NCBI RefSeq assembly: GCF_004355185.1
Contig: NZ_CP037922.1
Span: forward strand, 2,356,001-2,420,000
DNA: 64,000 nucleotides
Direction of reading: 5' to 3'
Source: Hymenobacter radiodurans
Lineage (GTDB): Bacteria > Bacteroidota > Bacteroidia > Cytophagales > Hymenobacteraceae
Made by a program: the position numbers and the translations under genes. Below, piece after piece: positions 1-7,608 of this stretch; the stretch's first letter is position 1; every line of letters starts with the position of its first letter. Below the pieces are notes generated by a model that did no database searches, was not told where the DNA came from, and was given only the letters and a program-made list of their open reading frames with translations.

Positions 1-1094
1 GGCGTTTCTGCTTCGGCGGCGCGCGACGCACTGCTTTTGGTAGGCTTCGGACGGCGGCTGATGGCGTACAGGCGGTGGCGTGGGCGGGTGAAGGCCACGT
101 AGAGCATGTTTAAGCCTTCCAGAAAGGTTTTTTCCAACTCCTCGGTGTACTGATGGGCCAGCGGCGTGCGCACCAAAGCTTGCGTCTGGCTAACTACGGC
201 GATAGGGGGCATTTCCGGTACGGGCTTTTCTTCCTCCGTCAACCGCCCCCAAAGCAAGGTGTTGCGGTGGGGCGTCAGGCTCCAGTCGGCGAAGGGCACG
301 ATGACCACGCCGTAGGCCAAGCCCTTGGCTTTATGCACCGTGGTAATAGTAATGGCGTCGCGTCCGGCGGGAGCATTGATGCTGAGGGAGCTTTTTTTCT
401 GCTGCCAGTAAGTCAGGAAATTATTGAGGTTGTTGCCGAAGCGCAGGCTGAATTCCAGGGTTAGGTCGAGGAAGCGGAAGAGGTACTCGCTTTCGGCATT
501 ACGGCCCAGCAGCCCAAAGGTGCCAATGAGGCGCTCCGTCAGCTCATACAGGCCAAGGTTGCCGGTTTCGCGCTCCTGCACATCGTAGCCCAGGGCGCGC
601 AGCTCGTCGAAAAAGGGGAGAGCCTTCTCGTCGTTGGCCAGCTCGGCAATATGGCGGGCGCGGGCTGGCGTGGGGGGCAAATGCCGCACAACTTTATCCA
701 CCAGCAGCAAGGCTTCCGCCCGCGCCAGCGTATCGGCCGGCTGGTTCAGCACCCGAAATACGGCCACCAGCAGATTCACGACCTCCGCAAACTCCAGCGA
801 CAACGAATCGGCCGAGATAATGGGGTAGCCGCGCTCCTTCAGAAACTTCGCGACCCGCCGGCTACTGTCGCGACGACGGCAGAGCACGGCAATATCCTGG
901 AGGCGAAACCCATCTTCCAGGGCTTGCTCTACGAGCTGCAAGGTGAGGTACAGCGTGCTTTCCTCGTAATCGAGCAGATGAGTGGGCGGCAGGCCGGGGA
1001 GGGGTTCGTCGGAGTAAGTGCCCGTAGCAGGCGAGTAGCGGCGGGCGGGGGCTGCGTCTTCGGTGAAGAGTAGCTCAACGTGGCCTAGCGAGGC
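1..1094 (-). pseudogene. 3' part of an interrupted RecB/AddA-like UvrD-family helicase gene (runs off the window)
   Basis: The minus strand is open from about 1094 to the window edge and encodes the C-terminal half of a UvrD/RecB-type helicase. I translated it by hand. It contains TTVHKAKGLAYGVVIVPF (helicase motif V region) and MLYVAFTRPRHRLY (motif VI region). There is no start codon at its upstream end; reading comes straight out of the inverted repeat at 1093-1134. The N-terminal half of the same protein is encoded at 1595-3313. The two halves are separated by the DUF559 element, so this piece is unlikely to be expressed as part of a working helicase. The true 3' end lies outside the window. 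In the family these proteins process double-strand ends, usually with an AddB-type nuclease partner. Confidence 0.8.
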
Positions 1095-1134
1095 CTCACC
1101 CCCCGGCCCCCTCTCCCGCGGAGAGGGGGGAGCC
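1093..1134. repeat. Left 42-bp inverted repeat of the DUF559 element
   Basis: A C/G-rich sequence whose reverse complement is found without mismatch at 1629-1670. It lies at the junction between the helicase 3' part and the DUF559 gene. The DUF559 stop codon falls inside it. With one mismatch the match extends about six bases further inward. The arm itself has a small internal palindrome (CTCCGCGGGAG-like). Confidence 0.9.
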
Positions 1135-1545
1135 TGACGACTGCAGTTGACTCGCAGGGGTAGGGCTTACTACGCGGGGAGGGAGTCCAGCGAGGGCTTC
1201 CTGAATAAGAGTTAATACCGTAGGTAAATCATTTAAAACTTGCGAGTTAGAAAAACGAAGTACTTTATATCCTAGCTGATTTAAATCATAAGTACGACCA
1301 GTGTCATATTCGGCTTGGTTAGCTTCGGTATGGACATCACCATCAACTTCTACCACCAGCATTTTGGCAATACACACAAAATCCACGATGAAGGAATTGA
1401 CGACGTGTTGCCGCCGAAATTTCTCCCCCAGCTTTTGATTGCGCAGTGCCTGCCAGAGCACGTTTTCTGCTTGCGTTGGATTGGACCGCATCTCTTTAGC
1501 AAAAGCAGCAGTCTTCTCCCAGCCCTTTGAGTCAGCAGTAAACAC
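1096..1545 (-). CDS. DUF559 (Vsr-like/PD-(D/E)XK fold) endonuclease-domain protein
   Basis: About 149 residues. The core reads TQAENVLWQALRNQKLG, then FRRQHVVNSFIVDFVCIAKMLVVEVDGDVH, which is the DUF559 pattern: a conserved E, then the FRRQ..i..yivDF.c...klviEiDG block that matches the metal-binding end of the very-short-patch-repair endonuclease fold. The putative start at 1545 is GTG; the frame is open further upstream, so the start is uncertain. The C-terminal residues (SPLSAGEGAGG) are translated from the left inverted repeat. The gene sits inside a helicase gene and between perfect inverted repeats, so it behaves like cargo of a small mobile repeat unit. Its substrate and its role in movement are unknown; calling it a mobility nuclease would be inference. 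Confidence 0.85.
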   Translation of the reverse strand: MFTADSKGWEKTAAFAKEMRSNPTQAENVLWQALRNQKLGEKFRRQHVVNSFIVDFVCIAKMLVVEVDGDVHTEANQAEYDTGRTYDLNQLGYKVLRFSNSQVLNDLPTVLTLIQEALAGLPPRVVSPTPASQLQSSGSPLSAGEGAGG

Positions 1546-1594
1546 GTACTCTCCAACTGCTCCCTCACCGCCTACCCGCTCAGAACTACTAGCA

Positions 1595-3313
1595 TTAGTG
1601 ATACCGTGAGAATTCGTTGAAGTCGTCGGGCTCCCCCCTCTCCGCGGGAGAGGGGGCCGGGGGGTGAGGCACCCCTTCGGGACTCACCTGCCAAAATTCC
1701 TCATCATAAATGCCCCCCACCAGAGGCAATCCCTCGTGGCCCTTGCTCACAAACTCAAAAAACGAGTTGTTAAACTCAATAATGGGCGCCGCCGACCGAT
1801 AATTTACGTTCAGATTCTGCGGCTCCAAGGCCTGATCCAAGGTGAAATATCGATCCTCTAACAGCCCGCGCAACTCGTCGTCCGCCACGCGACCGTAGAG
1901 ATACTCCGTCTCGTTCTTGTGCAAACGCAGAATCTGCTCCATCTCGCCGCCCCGCCAGCGGTAGATGGCCTGCTTGGCGTCACCCACGGCCAAGCTCAGG
2001 TTGCCAGTCGAAACCGCGTTTTCGACCAGCGGCAGCAGGTTGTTCCATTGCAGCACCGACGTATCCTGAAACTCATCGATGAGCAAATGCAGGTACCGCT
2101 CGCCCATGCGCTCGTAGAGAAACGGCACCGGCTCGCGCAACACGATGCTGGCAATGCGGCGGTTGAATTCGGCAATGAGCACCACGCCCCGCTCGCGGCT
2201 GAGCTGATCCACGGCCTTGCTCAGCTCGCTCAGCAGCGACACATGAAACAGGTAGGGCATCATGCCACTCACTAGCACATAATCGGGCAGGAGGGTGGCG
2301 CGCAGCGTTTCCAGCTCTACGAAGGCATCCGTCAGGTCGGACTTCACGGCGTCGACGCGCTGCTTGTCAGCGGCGGTTTTTACTTTGCCGCTGTACCATT
2401 TGTCCTGCTCCATGGTGGCGCGCACGTAGCTGTTGGCCTCCTTATCGGGCTGCAGGCGCTCGTCCCATTTGGTGAAGTAGCCGATAACGCCATTCTTGCC
2501 CTGGTATAAGTCGGCCTCGGTTACGCCGGCCGCGTCGAGGGTGGCTAGGGCGCGGGTGGCCACGGCTTGTACTTGCTGCTCAATGGCTTCCCGGCGCTGG
2601 CGCAGCGTCTCGTGGAGGCGGCGGTAATCTTGGAGCGACATCTTCTGCAGCTGCTCCACCGCCTCGTGCACGGGCTCGGAGAGCAGGAAGCGGCCAAACT
2701 GCACCAGCTCGTCGGGGAGGGTATTCCAGCTGCGGCCTTCCTCGGCTTTGCTCAGGGCGTAGTCGGCTAGGGAGCGGGAGAGTAGGGCCGAGTTGGGGTC
2801 GCGGTTTACTTTGTCGAGCAGCAAGGCTACCGCGCTTTGCAGCACCGCGTCGCCGTCCAGCTCCACCTCAAAGGTGGCGGGTAGGCCCAGCTCCCGCGTG
2901 AAGGCCTGCACAATGCGCTGCACAAAGGAGTCGATGGTGCTGACGGCAAAATCGGCGTAGTGGTACAGCACCAGTCGAAACGTGGCCGCCGCCCGCCGCC
3001 GCAGCTCCTGCTGTTGCTCCAGGGGCGTATCGGCGAGGCGCGAAAACTGCCCTTCTGCAGCCAGCTCCGCCGCAATGTCGCGCAGCAGCGCATCCTCCTG
3101 ATTCTCCGCCGTGGGGTAGGCAAACCGCCGCAGTGCCCCAATAATGCGCTCCTTCATCTCCCCGGCCGCATCGTTGGTAAACGTAATGGCCAGAATGCTC
3201 TTGAAGTAAGCCGGATCATCGGACCCCAGCGCCAGCTTCAAGTATTCCTTGGTCAGCTGATAGGTTTTGCCGGAACCGGCGGAAGAAGAATAAATGCGAA
3301 AAGTGGAGGGCAT
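1595..3313 (-). pseudogene. 5' part of an interrupted RecB/AddA-like UvrD-family helicase gene
   Basis: This encodes the N-terminal 540 or so residues of an AddA/RecB-type helicase plus about 20 residues read from the inserted repeat. The Walker A motif SSAGSGKT lies at residues 9-16, followed by ITFTNDAAGEMKERI (motif Ia region). The DEFQDT box (motif II) is near residue 412 and GDAKQAIYRWRGG (motif III) near 443. Motifs V and VI are missing here and are found at 1-1094. The insertion point is after VSPEGVP. An in-frame single protein cannot be made because the inserted unit brings stops in this frame. The start at 3313 fits the family, where Walker A is at the extreme N terminus. Confidence 0.85.
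1629..1670. repeat. Right 42-bp inverted repeat of the DUF559 element
   Basis: This is the exact reverse complement of 1093-1134. Read in the helicase frame it encodes a foreign PHPPAPSPAERGEP tail, after which the helicase frame terminates at 1595. No clear target duplication is visible outside the two arms. Confidence 0.9.
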
Positions 3314-3448
3314 TGAGAAAGATCAGGGGCTGTCCTGTAAAAGTAAAGCTAAACTAAGGGCTATACAGCTGATTTAGGTAAATTGCCACTGTTAGCATTG
3401 TGTATTAATCGGTAATACAGATGTTTATAATCATAATTGAATAAAAGG

Positions 3449-5061
3449 ATGAAAGTAAAGAAAATAGTATTAGAGAAGTTCAAGAGGTTTACGGATCTGA
3501 CGATCTCAAATATTCCCGAATCTGCTAAACTAGTTTTACTTGTTGGGCCAAACGGTAGTGGAAAAACCTCTTTATTCGAAGCATTTAATTATTGGTATAA
3601 ATTTAAGGGATATAGCACTATAGGTGAACAAGCATATTATGAAAAGAAAGATACTATTTCATCAAATGATAATTGGTATCAAAATAAAGTCAATATTGAA
3701 TTTCATGACCTAATAAATTTTCAAATGGATCATTTGAAAGGTAAATTTTACTTTAGAACTGCATACAGAAATGAACCAGATTTTACAATTAAAACATTAA
3801 ATAAGCAACAAGATCCAAGTAAAAGTTCGAAATTTGACACTCTAAATGGTAATGATATAACCGTATCAGAGAATTACCAAAGATTAATATCTCAAACTTT
3901 GTCTGGTGTTTTTAATAATTCAAACAACACGAAAACAGTAGAGGGACTTAGAGAGGAGCTTATAGGGCAGATTAAAAAATCACTCGGGAACGTTTTAGAT
4001 GATTTGAATTTAAGCTCTATAGGTGACCCTCTGTCAAACGGAAGTTTTTACTTTGAAAAAGGTGCATCAAAGGATTTTCATTATAAAAACTTGTCGGCAG
4101 GAGAAAAATCTGTCTTCGATTTATTATTAGATATCATTATCAAATCCACTTATTACACTGATACAATTTTTTGTATTGATGAACCTGAGGCCCATATGCA
4201 TACTCGTTTACAAGCTAAATTTCTTAAAGAATTATATAACCTTATACCCAACAGTTCCCAACTTTGGATATCTACCCACTCGATTGGTATGCTTAAACAA
4301 GCAGAAGAACTTGAAAAAGATGTGCCAGGCAGCGTTGTCTTTTTAGACTTTGACAATAGGGATTTTGATTTAACAGAAAATATTTTCCCTGCTAAAATTG
4401 ATAAGACTATATGGAATAGGTTCTTTGATCTAGCGTTCGCCGATTTTTCACAGTTGATTGCTCCGCAGAGAATTGTTTTTTGTGAAGGAACATCCCAGGG
4501 TAGAAAATATAAGGACTTTGATGCTCAGATCTATGGTAAAATTTTTGAGCAAAAGTTTCATGACACAAAATTTATATCAATTGGTTCAAGTTCTGAAATT
4601 GAAAATATAGAGAACGAATCAGTGAAAATCGTATCAAACATTCTTAAATCTTCGAATATCATAAAATTTATAGACAGAGATAGTAAGAGTTTGCAGGAGA
4701 TTCAGGAACTACGTGATAAAGGAATAAAAACTTCACGAGAAAGACATATAGAAAGTTATCTTCTTGATGATGAAATTATAGTAAAATTATAGTAAAATTA
4801 TGTAATATTATGGATAAAGCGAATTTGATTCAAGACTGCTTGAATGCTAAAGCTCAAGCAATGCAGGAAAGTGTTGCAAGAGGTAATGCATCTGATGATA
4901 TTAAGTCAGCTAGTGGTAAAATATATACCGAACTTAAAAGGATATTGAATATAAATCAAGGCGGAAATAACAAATGCGCATTCATTAGGGATACTATAAC
5001 ACCACTGGTAACAGAAGATACTCATGTTTATAAGAAACTTGAAGCAGAAATATTCGGATAA
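3449..5061 (+). pseudogene. ABC/OLD-type AAA ATPase gene broken by an 11-bp tandem duplication
   Basis: The first open part (to 4792) has Walker A VGPNGSGKTS near residue 33, an ABC signature-like LSAGEKS near 215, Walker B FCIDEPEAHMH near 240 and a switch histidine WISTHS near 271. These are followed by a TOPRIM-like segment with VFCEGTS and IKFIDRDS. That order is typical of OLD-like ATP-binding proteins. At about 4775-4797 the unit ATTATAGTAAA is present twice in tandem and the frame ends in TAG. Removing one 11-base copy joins the frame to the 83-residue frame at 4810-5061 and gives a smooth 537-residue protein, so the downstream small frame is the real C terminus. ATG 3449 is preferred over an upstream TTG at 3437. 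The gene is strikingly AT-rich compared with both flanks, which suggests transfer. A role in phage defence is possible for this family but is not shown here. Confidence 0.8.
4775..4797. repeat. 11-bp tandem duplication ATTATAGTAAA x2
   Basis: Two adjacent copies of ATTATAGTAAA are followed by a partial third (ATTATG). The extra copy introduces a TAG stop and shifts the frame of the ATPase gene. Deleting one copy restores it. Confidence 0.9.
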
Positions 5062-5129
5062 ATAATTAACGTTAATTGAAAATAATATAAGATTAGCCTA
5101 CCATCTTTTCTCTATGCTAATATTGATCA

Positions 5130-5292
5130 CCTCACCGGCTCCCACAACCGCTTCTTCACCTCCTCTTCCACCCGTTTAGGCCGTTGCGACTTCGGGTCCA
5201 GAAGCACCTACTGAGTTTCGGCCTGGCAGAGCAGCACGTTATCGGCGGCCCGCTCGATGCCCACGAAGCGCTGGGATTGGGCCCGCGTATAT
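5130..5292 (-). pseudogene. Decayed copy of the 3' end of the acyl-CoA thioesterase gene
   Basis: About 160 bases are closely similar to 5932-6094, the C-terminal half of the intact thioesterase gene, in the same orientation. The copy has point changes, among them a Trp codon changed to a stop (the intact TQW reads TQ-stop). It ends abruptly at about 5292, where similarity stops. It has no N-terminal part. The two copies form direct repeats around the DUF433/DUF5615 pair. Confidence 0.8.
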
Positions 5293-5349
5293 AGCCCAAG
5301 AACTTACTGCCTTCTACTGAGTCCTAATCCCATTTTGTAACTTTAAGAC

Positions 5350-5589
5350 ATGGAACTGAAAGATCTTATCACCATTGACTCCGATATCCTAGGAGGGCAG
5401 CCTGTCTTCAAAGGAACACGGGTTCCTGTCGAGACGCTTTTTGATCATTTGGAGGCTGGAGTATCGTTAAAAGTGTTTCTAGATGACTTTCCGACGGTTA
5501 CTAAAGAGCAGGCTATTACGACGCTCGAAATCGCCAATAAGCTCATGACTTCAAAAAATATCGCCAAGCTCTATGAAATTGCTGCTTGA
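5350..5589 (+). CDS. DUF433 family antitoxin
   Basis: A 79-residue protein. The N terminus reads ITIDSDILGGQPVFKGTRVPVETLF, the signature of DUF433 (xTPxILGGKPVIKGTRIPV in relatives), followed by a short helical part (FLDDFPTVTKEQAITTLEIA). DUF433 proteins are predicted DNA-binding antitoxins paired with PIN-like DUF5615 toxins. The downstream toxin gene overlaps this one by 17 bases in another frame, the usual arrangement for this pair. The upstream region holds a thioesterase remnant and no clear promoter. Autoregulation is expected from the family but not visible. Confidence 0.9.
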   Translation: MELKDLITIDSDILGGQPVFKGTRVPVETLFDHLEAGVSLKVFLDDFPTVTKEQAITTLEIANKLMTSKNIAKLYEIAA

Positions 5590-5902
5590 CGAGAATCTAC
5601 CTAAACGGCTAAAGGCGGACTTTCCTGAGCATGAGATTTACACGGTGAGAGACAAGGGCTGGAATGGCATCAAGAACGGCCAGTTGATGCAATTGATGGT
5701 AGAAAACGATTTTCATGCGCTATTGACCTTCGATAAAAATTTACAGCATCAACAGAATTTCAAGAAATACATAATAAGCGTTTTTGTCCTTTCCGCCGTT
5801 AACAATACTTACATGGCGTTAACAAAACTGACGCCGAGAGTGCATGAGTATTTGAACAAGGAAACGCTGCCTGTTGGGCCAATTATTATTGCTACTCAAT
5901 AA
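5573..5902 (+). CDS. DUF5615 PIN-like toxin
   Basis: A 109-residue protein starting MKLLLDENLPKRLKADFPEHE. The DEN near the N terminus and the later LLTFDKNLQHQQNF give the acidic residues expected of the PIN-like DUF5615 (Mut7-C-like) nuclease fold. These proteins are predicted RNases of type II toxin-antitoxin pairs. Translation is probably coupled to the antitoxin gene through the 17-base overlap. The pair lies between the direct repeats formed by a thioesterase gene and its remnant, consistent with acquisition as a module. The RNA target is not known. Confidence 0.88.
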   Translation: MKLLLDENLPKRLKADFPEHEIYTVRDKGWNGIKNGQLMQLMVENDFHALLTFDKNLQHQQNFKKYIISVFVLSAVNNTYMALTKLTPRVHEYLNKETLPVGPIIIATQ

Positions 5903-5928
5903 ACAGGAAAACAAGTTTTCTTATTTCC

Positions 5929-6348
5929 TCACCCCACCGGCTCCCACAGCCGCTTCTTCACGGCTTCTTCCACGCGCTTGGGCCGCTGCGACTTCGGGTC
6001 CAGGAGCACCCACTGAGTTTCGGCTTCGCAGAGCAGCAAGTTATCAGCGGCCCGCTCGATGCGCACGAAGCGCTGAGACTGGGCCCCGCGCACTTCTCCC
6101 ACCCAGGTAGTACAGCGCAGTTCTTCGCCCAGGAACGCAGGCTTGTGGTAGCGGATGCGGTGTTCCAGTACCACCCAGATATAGGGTTCTCCTTCGCCGG
6201 GCGGGTAGGCGGTTAGCCAGTGTGCCGCTGCCGTATCCTGCACATACTGCACGTACTGCACATTGTTGACGTGGTTTAGCTCATCGATATCGGATGCAAC
6301 AACGGTAAGCAAGCGGGAAAAGCGGAAGGCGGGCGTAGGTTCAGACAT
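5929..6348 (-). CDS. Acyl-CoA thioesterase (4-hydroxybenzoyl-CoA thioesterase-like hotdog protein)
   Basis: About 139 residues from the ATG at 6348 (MSEPTPAFRF); a longer reading from 6387 adds residues that do not look conserved. The motif ASDIDELNHVNNVQYVQYVQD matches the hotdog thioesterase pattern, in which an Asp and the NHVNN segment form the catalytic region. EHRIRYHKPAFLGEEL is the next strand. Family members hydrolyse acyl-CoA thioesters in the cytoplasm; the substrate here cannot be told. A degraded copy of the 3' half lies at 5130-5292. The start faces away from its neighbour at 6410, which is on the same strand. Confidence 0.85.
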   Translation of the reverse strand: MSEPTPAFRFSRLLTVVASDIDELNHVNNVQYVQYVQDTAAAHWLTAYPPGEGEPYIWVVLEHRIRYHKPAFLGEELRCTTWVGEVRGAQSQRFVRIERAADNLLLCEAETQWVLLDPKSQRPKRVEEAVKKRLWEPVG

Positions 6349-6409
6349 GAGCGTGAGAGGATGGTTAACGCTAACAACGGCTGGCACGCTCTGGCGTTTA
6401 TAAGGTTGG

Positions 6410-7117
6410 CTATTTCTGGCCCGCCACTTTCGCCTTTCGGGTCCACACGCGACTCAGATAGTCGCGGATATCGAAGGTTTGACAGCTGGTGTCGCCGTGG
6501 TCAATGACTATTTCGCCAATGCGGTCGGCGGCTTGCTCGGCTAGCTCCCGCAGGGCCTCCGAGCGGCTCCCGATGCTGATGAACGCGGTATTTATGGCTT
6601 CCTTGGCGCGGTTAGGCGCCTGGTGAATGGTAGCCTCCATCTGCGGCAGATAGCCTTCGAAGTAAGTGTTCAGCAGATCTTTGTTATCTAGTGCCAGGCG
6701 GCTAAGCAAGGAGTAGCCGATGCGCTGATGTCCTTCGTCGGGCGCGGTAGTCCACTGCGCTACTTTCGTTGGCGCAAAGGACGTTTGGGCAACCAAGCCG
6801 GCGAATAAATCGGCGAGGGCATGGTAATGGATATCCTGGGCCCAGCTATCGGCCTCGGCTTCGGAAAGCTGCTGCGGATCGGCAATCATGGTAGCCAACG
6901 ACTGCGCATCGATATTCTGCGTGGCCCACAGCTGTCGGGCTACGGCGTGCGCGTGGGTTTTGTCTTTGCCACGGCCCACAAACTCCTTTTTCAAAGTCCC
7001 ATAGCTAGCGAAGCTCACCCCAAATACATTTGGCCCGCTGCCGTGACGCTGATAGGTTTTGCGAGTTTGCTCCGAGCCCAAGGCGCGAAGCTGAGCAATT
7101 GTTTCTTCAAAATTCAT
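6410..7117 (-). CDS. DNA alkylation repair protein (AlkD-like HEAT-repeat family)
   Basis: About 235 residues starting MNFEETIAQLRALGS at 7117; a longer reading from 7150 is unlikely because this start matches the family. The sequence is a run of helical HEAT-like repeats, with FGVSFASYGTLKKEFVGRGKDK at the N terminus. The segment DSWAQDIHYHALADLFAGLVAQT corresponds to the conserved acidic and aromatic face of AlkD relatives. AlkD proteins are DNA glycosylases that excise positively charged alkylated bases. I did not verify every catalytic residue, so the enzyme activity is inferred from family. It ends 62 bases before the thioesterase start and may be co-transcribed with it. Confidence 0.8.
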   Translation of the reverse strand: MNFEETIAQLRALGSEQTRKTYQRHGSGPNVFGVSFASYGTLKKEFVGRGKDKTHAHAVARQLWATQNIDAQSLATMIADPQQLSEAEADSWAQDIHYHALADLFAGLVAQTSFAPTKVAQWTTAPDEGHQRIGYSLLSRLALDNKDLLNTYFEGYLPQMEATIHQAPNRAKEAINTAFISIGSRSEALRELAEQAADRIGEIVIDHGDTSCQTFDIRDYLSRVWTRKAKVAGQK

Positions 7118-7150
7118 AGAGAGTGAAGTTGACAGCTGGCGTGGTAGCAA

Positions 7151-7608
7151 ATAGAATTGGGCCGGAAGCTAAGCGGAGTTGAAGATGAAAAGCGTAACGC
7201 AATTTAATCTTAATCCTAAATCGCTAATACTACGTGATTTAACTAGCCCATGCTGCCTTCATATAAATATGCTCGACTATAGCGGAACGCGAATCTTTAA
7301 ATGGTGTTATAGCACCTCACAGTAGGTACAGCAGAACATTGGCGCACCATTCAATTTGCCCCCCAACGCTAGCTACGAGAGCTAAACTTGACACTGGGGG
7401 CTTTTTTACGAAATAAAATCGTATCTTTGCACCCGCATTTGAGAATGGCCCCGTTCCGCGCAGCTACGGCTGCTTTTTATAAATTTCTGGCCGTCACCGT
7501 CTTCCGTCCGTTGCTTCCGTCGCTTGTCGTTGTTGAGAGTGTGGGTGAAGAACGTCGCTGAATCTGCTGTTTTCAGAGCTAGTTCATCTCATTCCATCTA
7601 AAGACAAC
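7151..7608. other. Divergent intergenic region with terminator-like hairpin, promoter and long leader
   Basis: This gap lies between the alkylation repair gene and the DEAD-box gene. It holds a GCCCCCCA...TGGGGGC hairpin followed by a T run at about 7358-7407, a Bacteroidota-type promoter box at 7422-7429, and about 170 transcribed, untranslated bases before the ATG at 7609. The leader is rich in CGTC/CTTCCG steps and no ORF was recognised in it. Confidence 0.5.
7400..7430 (+). promoter_or_regulatory. Bacteroidota-type promoter for the DEAD-box helicase gene
   Basis: TATCTTTG at 7422-7429 matches the TAnnTTTG -7 element of the primary Bacteroidota sigma factor. A T-rich segment lies about 18-20 bases upstream, where the weak -33 element is expected. 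Initiation would be near 7435, giving a leader of roughly 170 bases. Confidence 0.6.

Noticed and set aside
4810..5061. An independent 83-residue gene behind the ATPase
   Set aside because: Removing one 11-base repeat fuses it in frame with the ATPase, so it is the C-terminal part of that protein.
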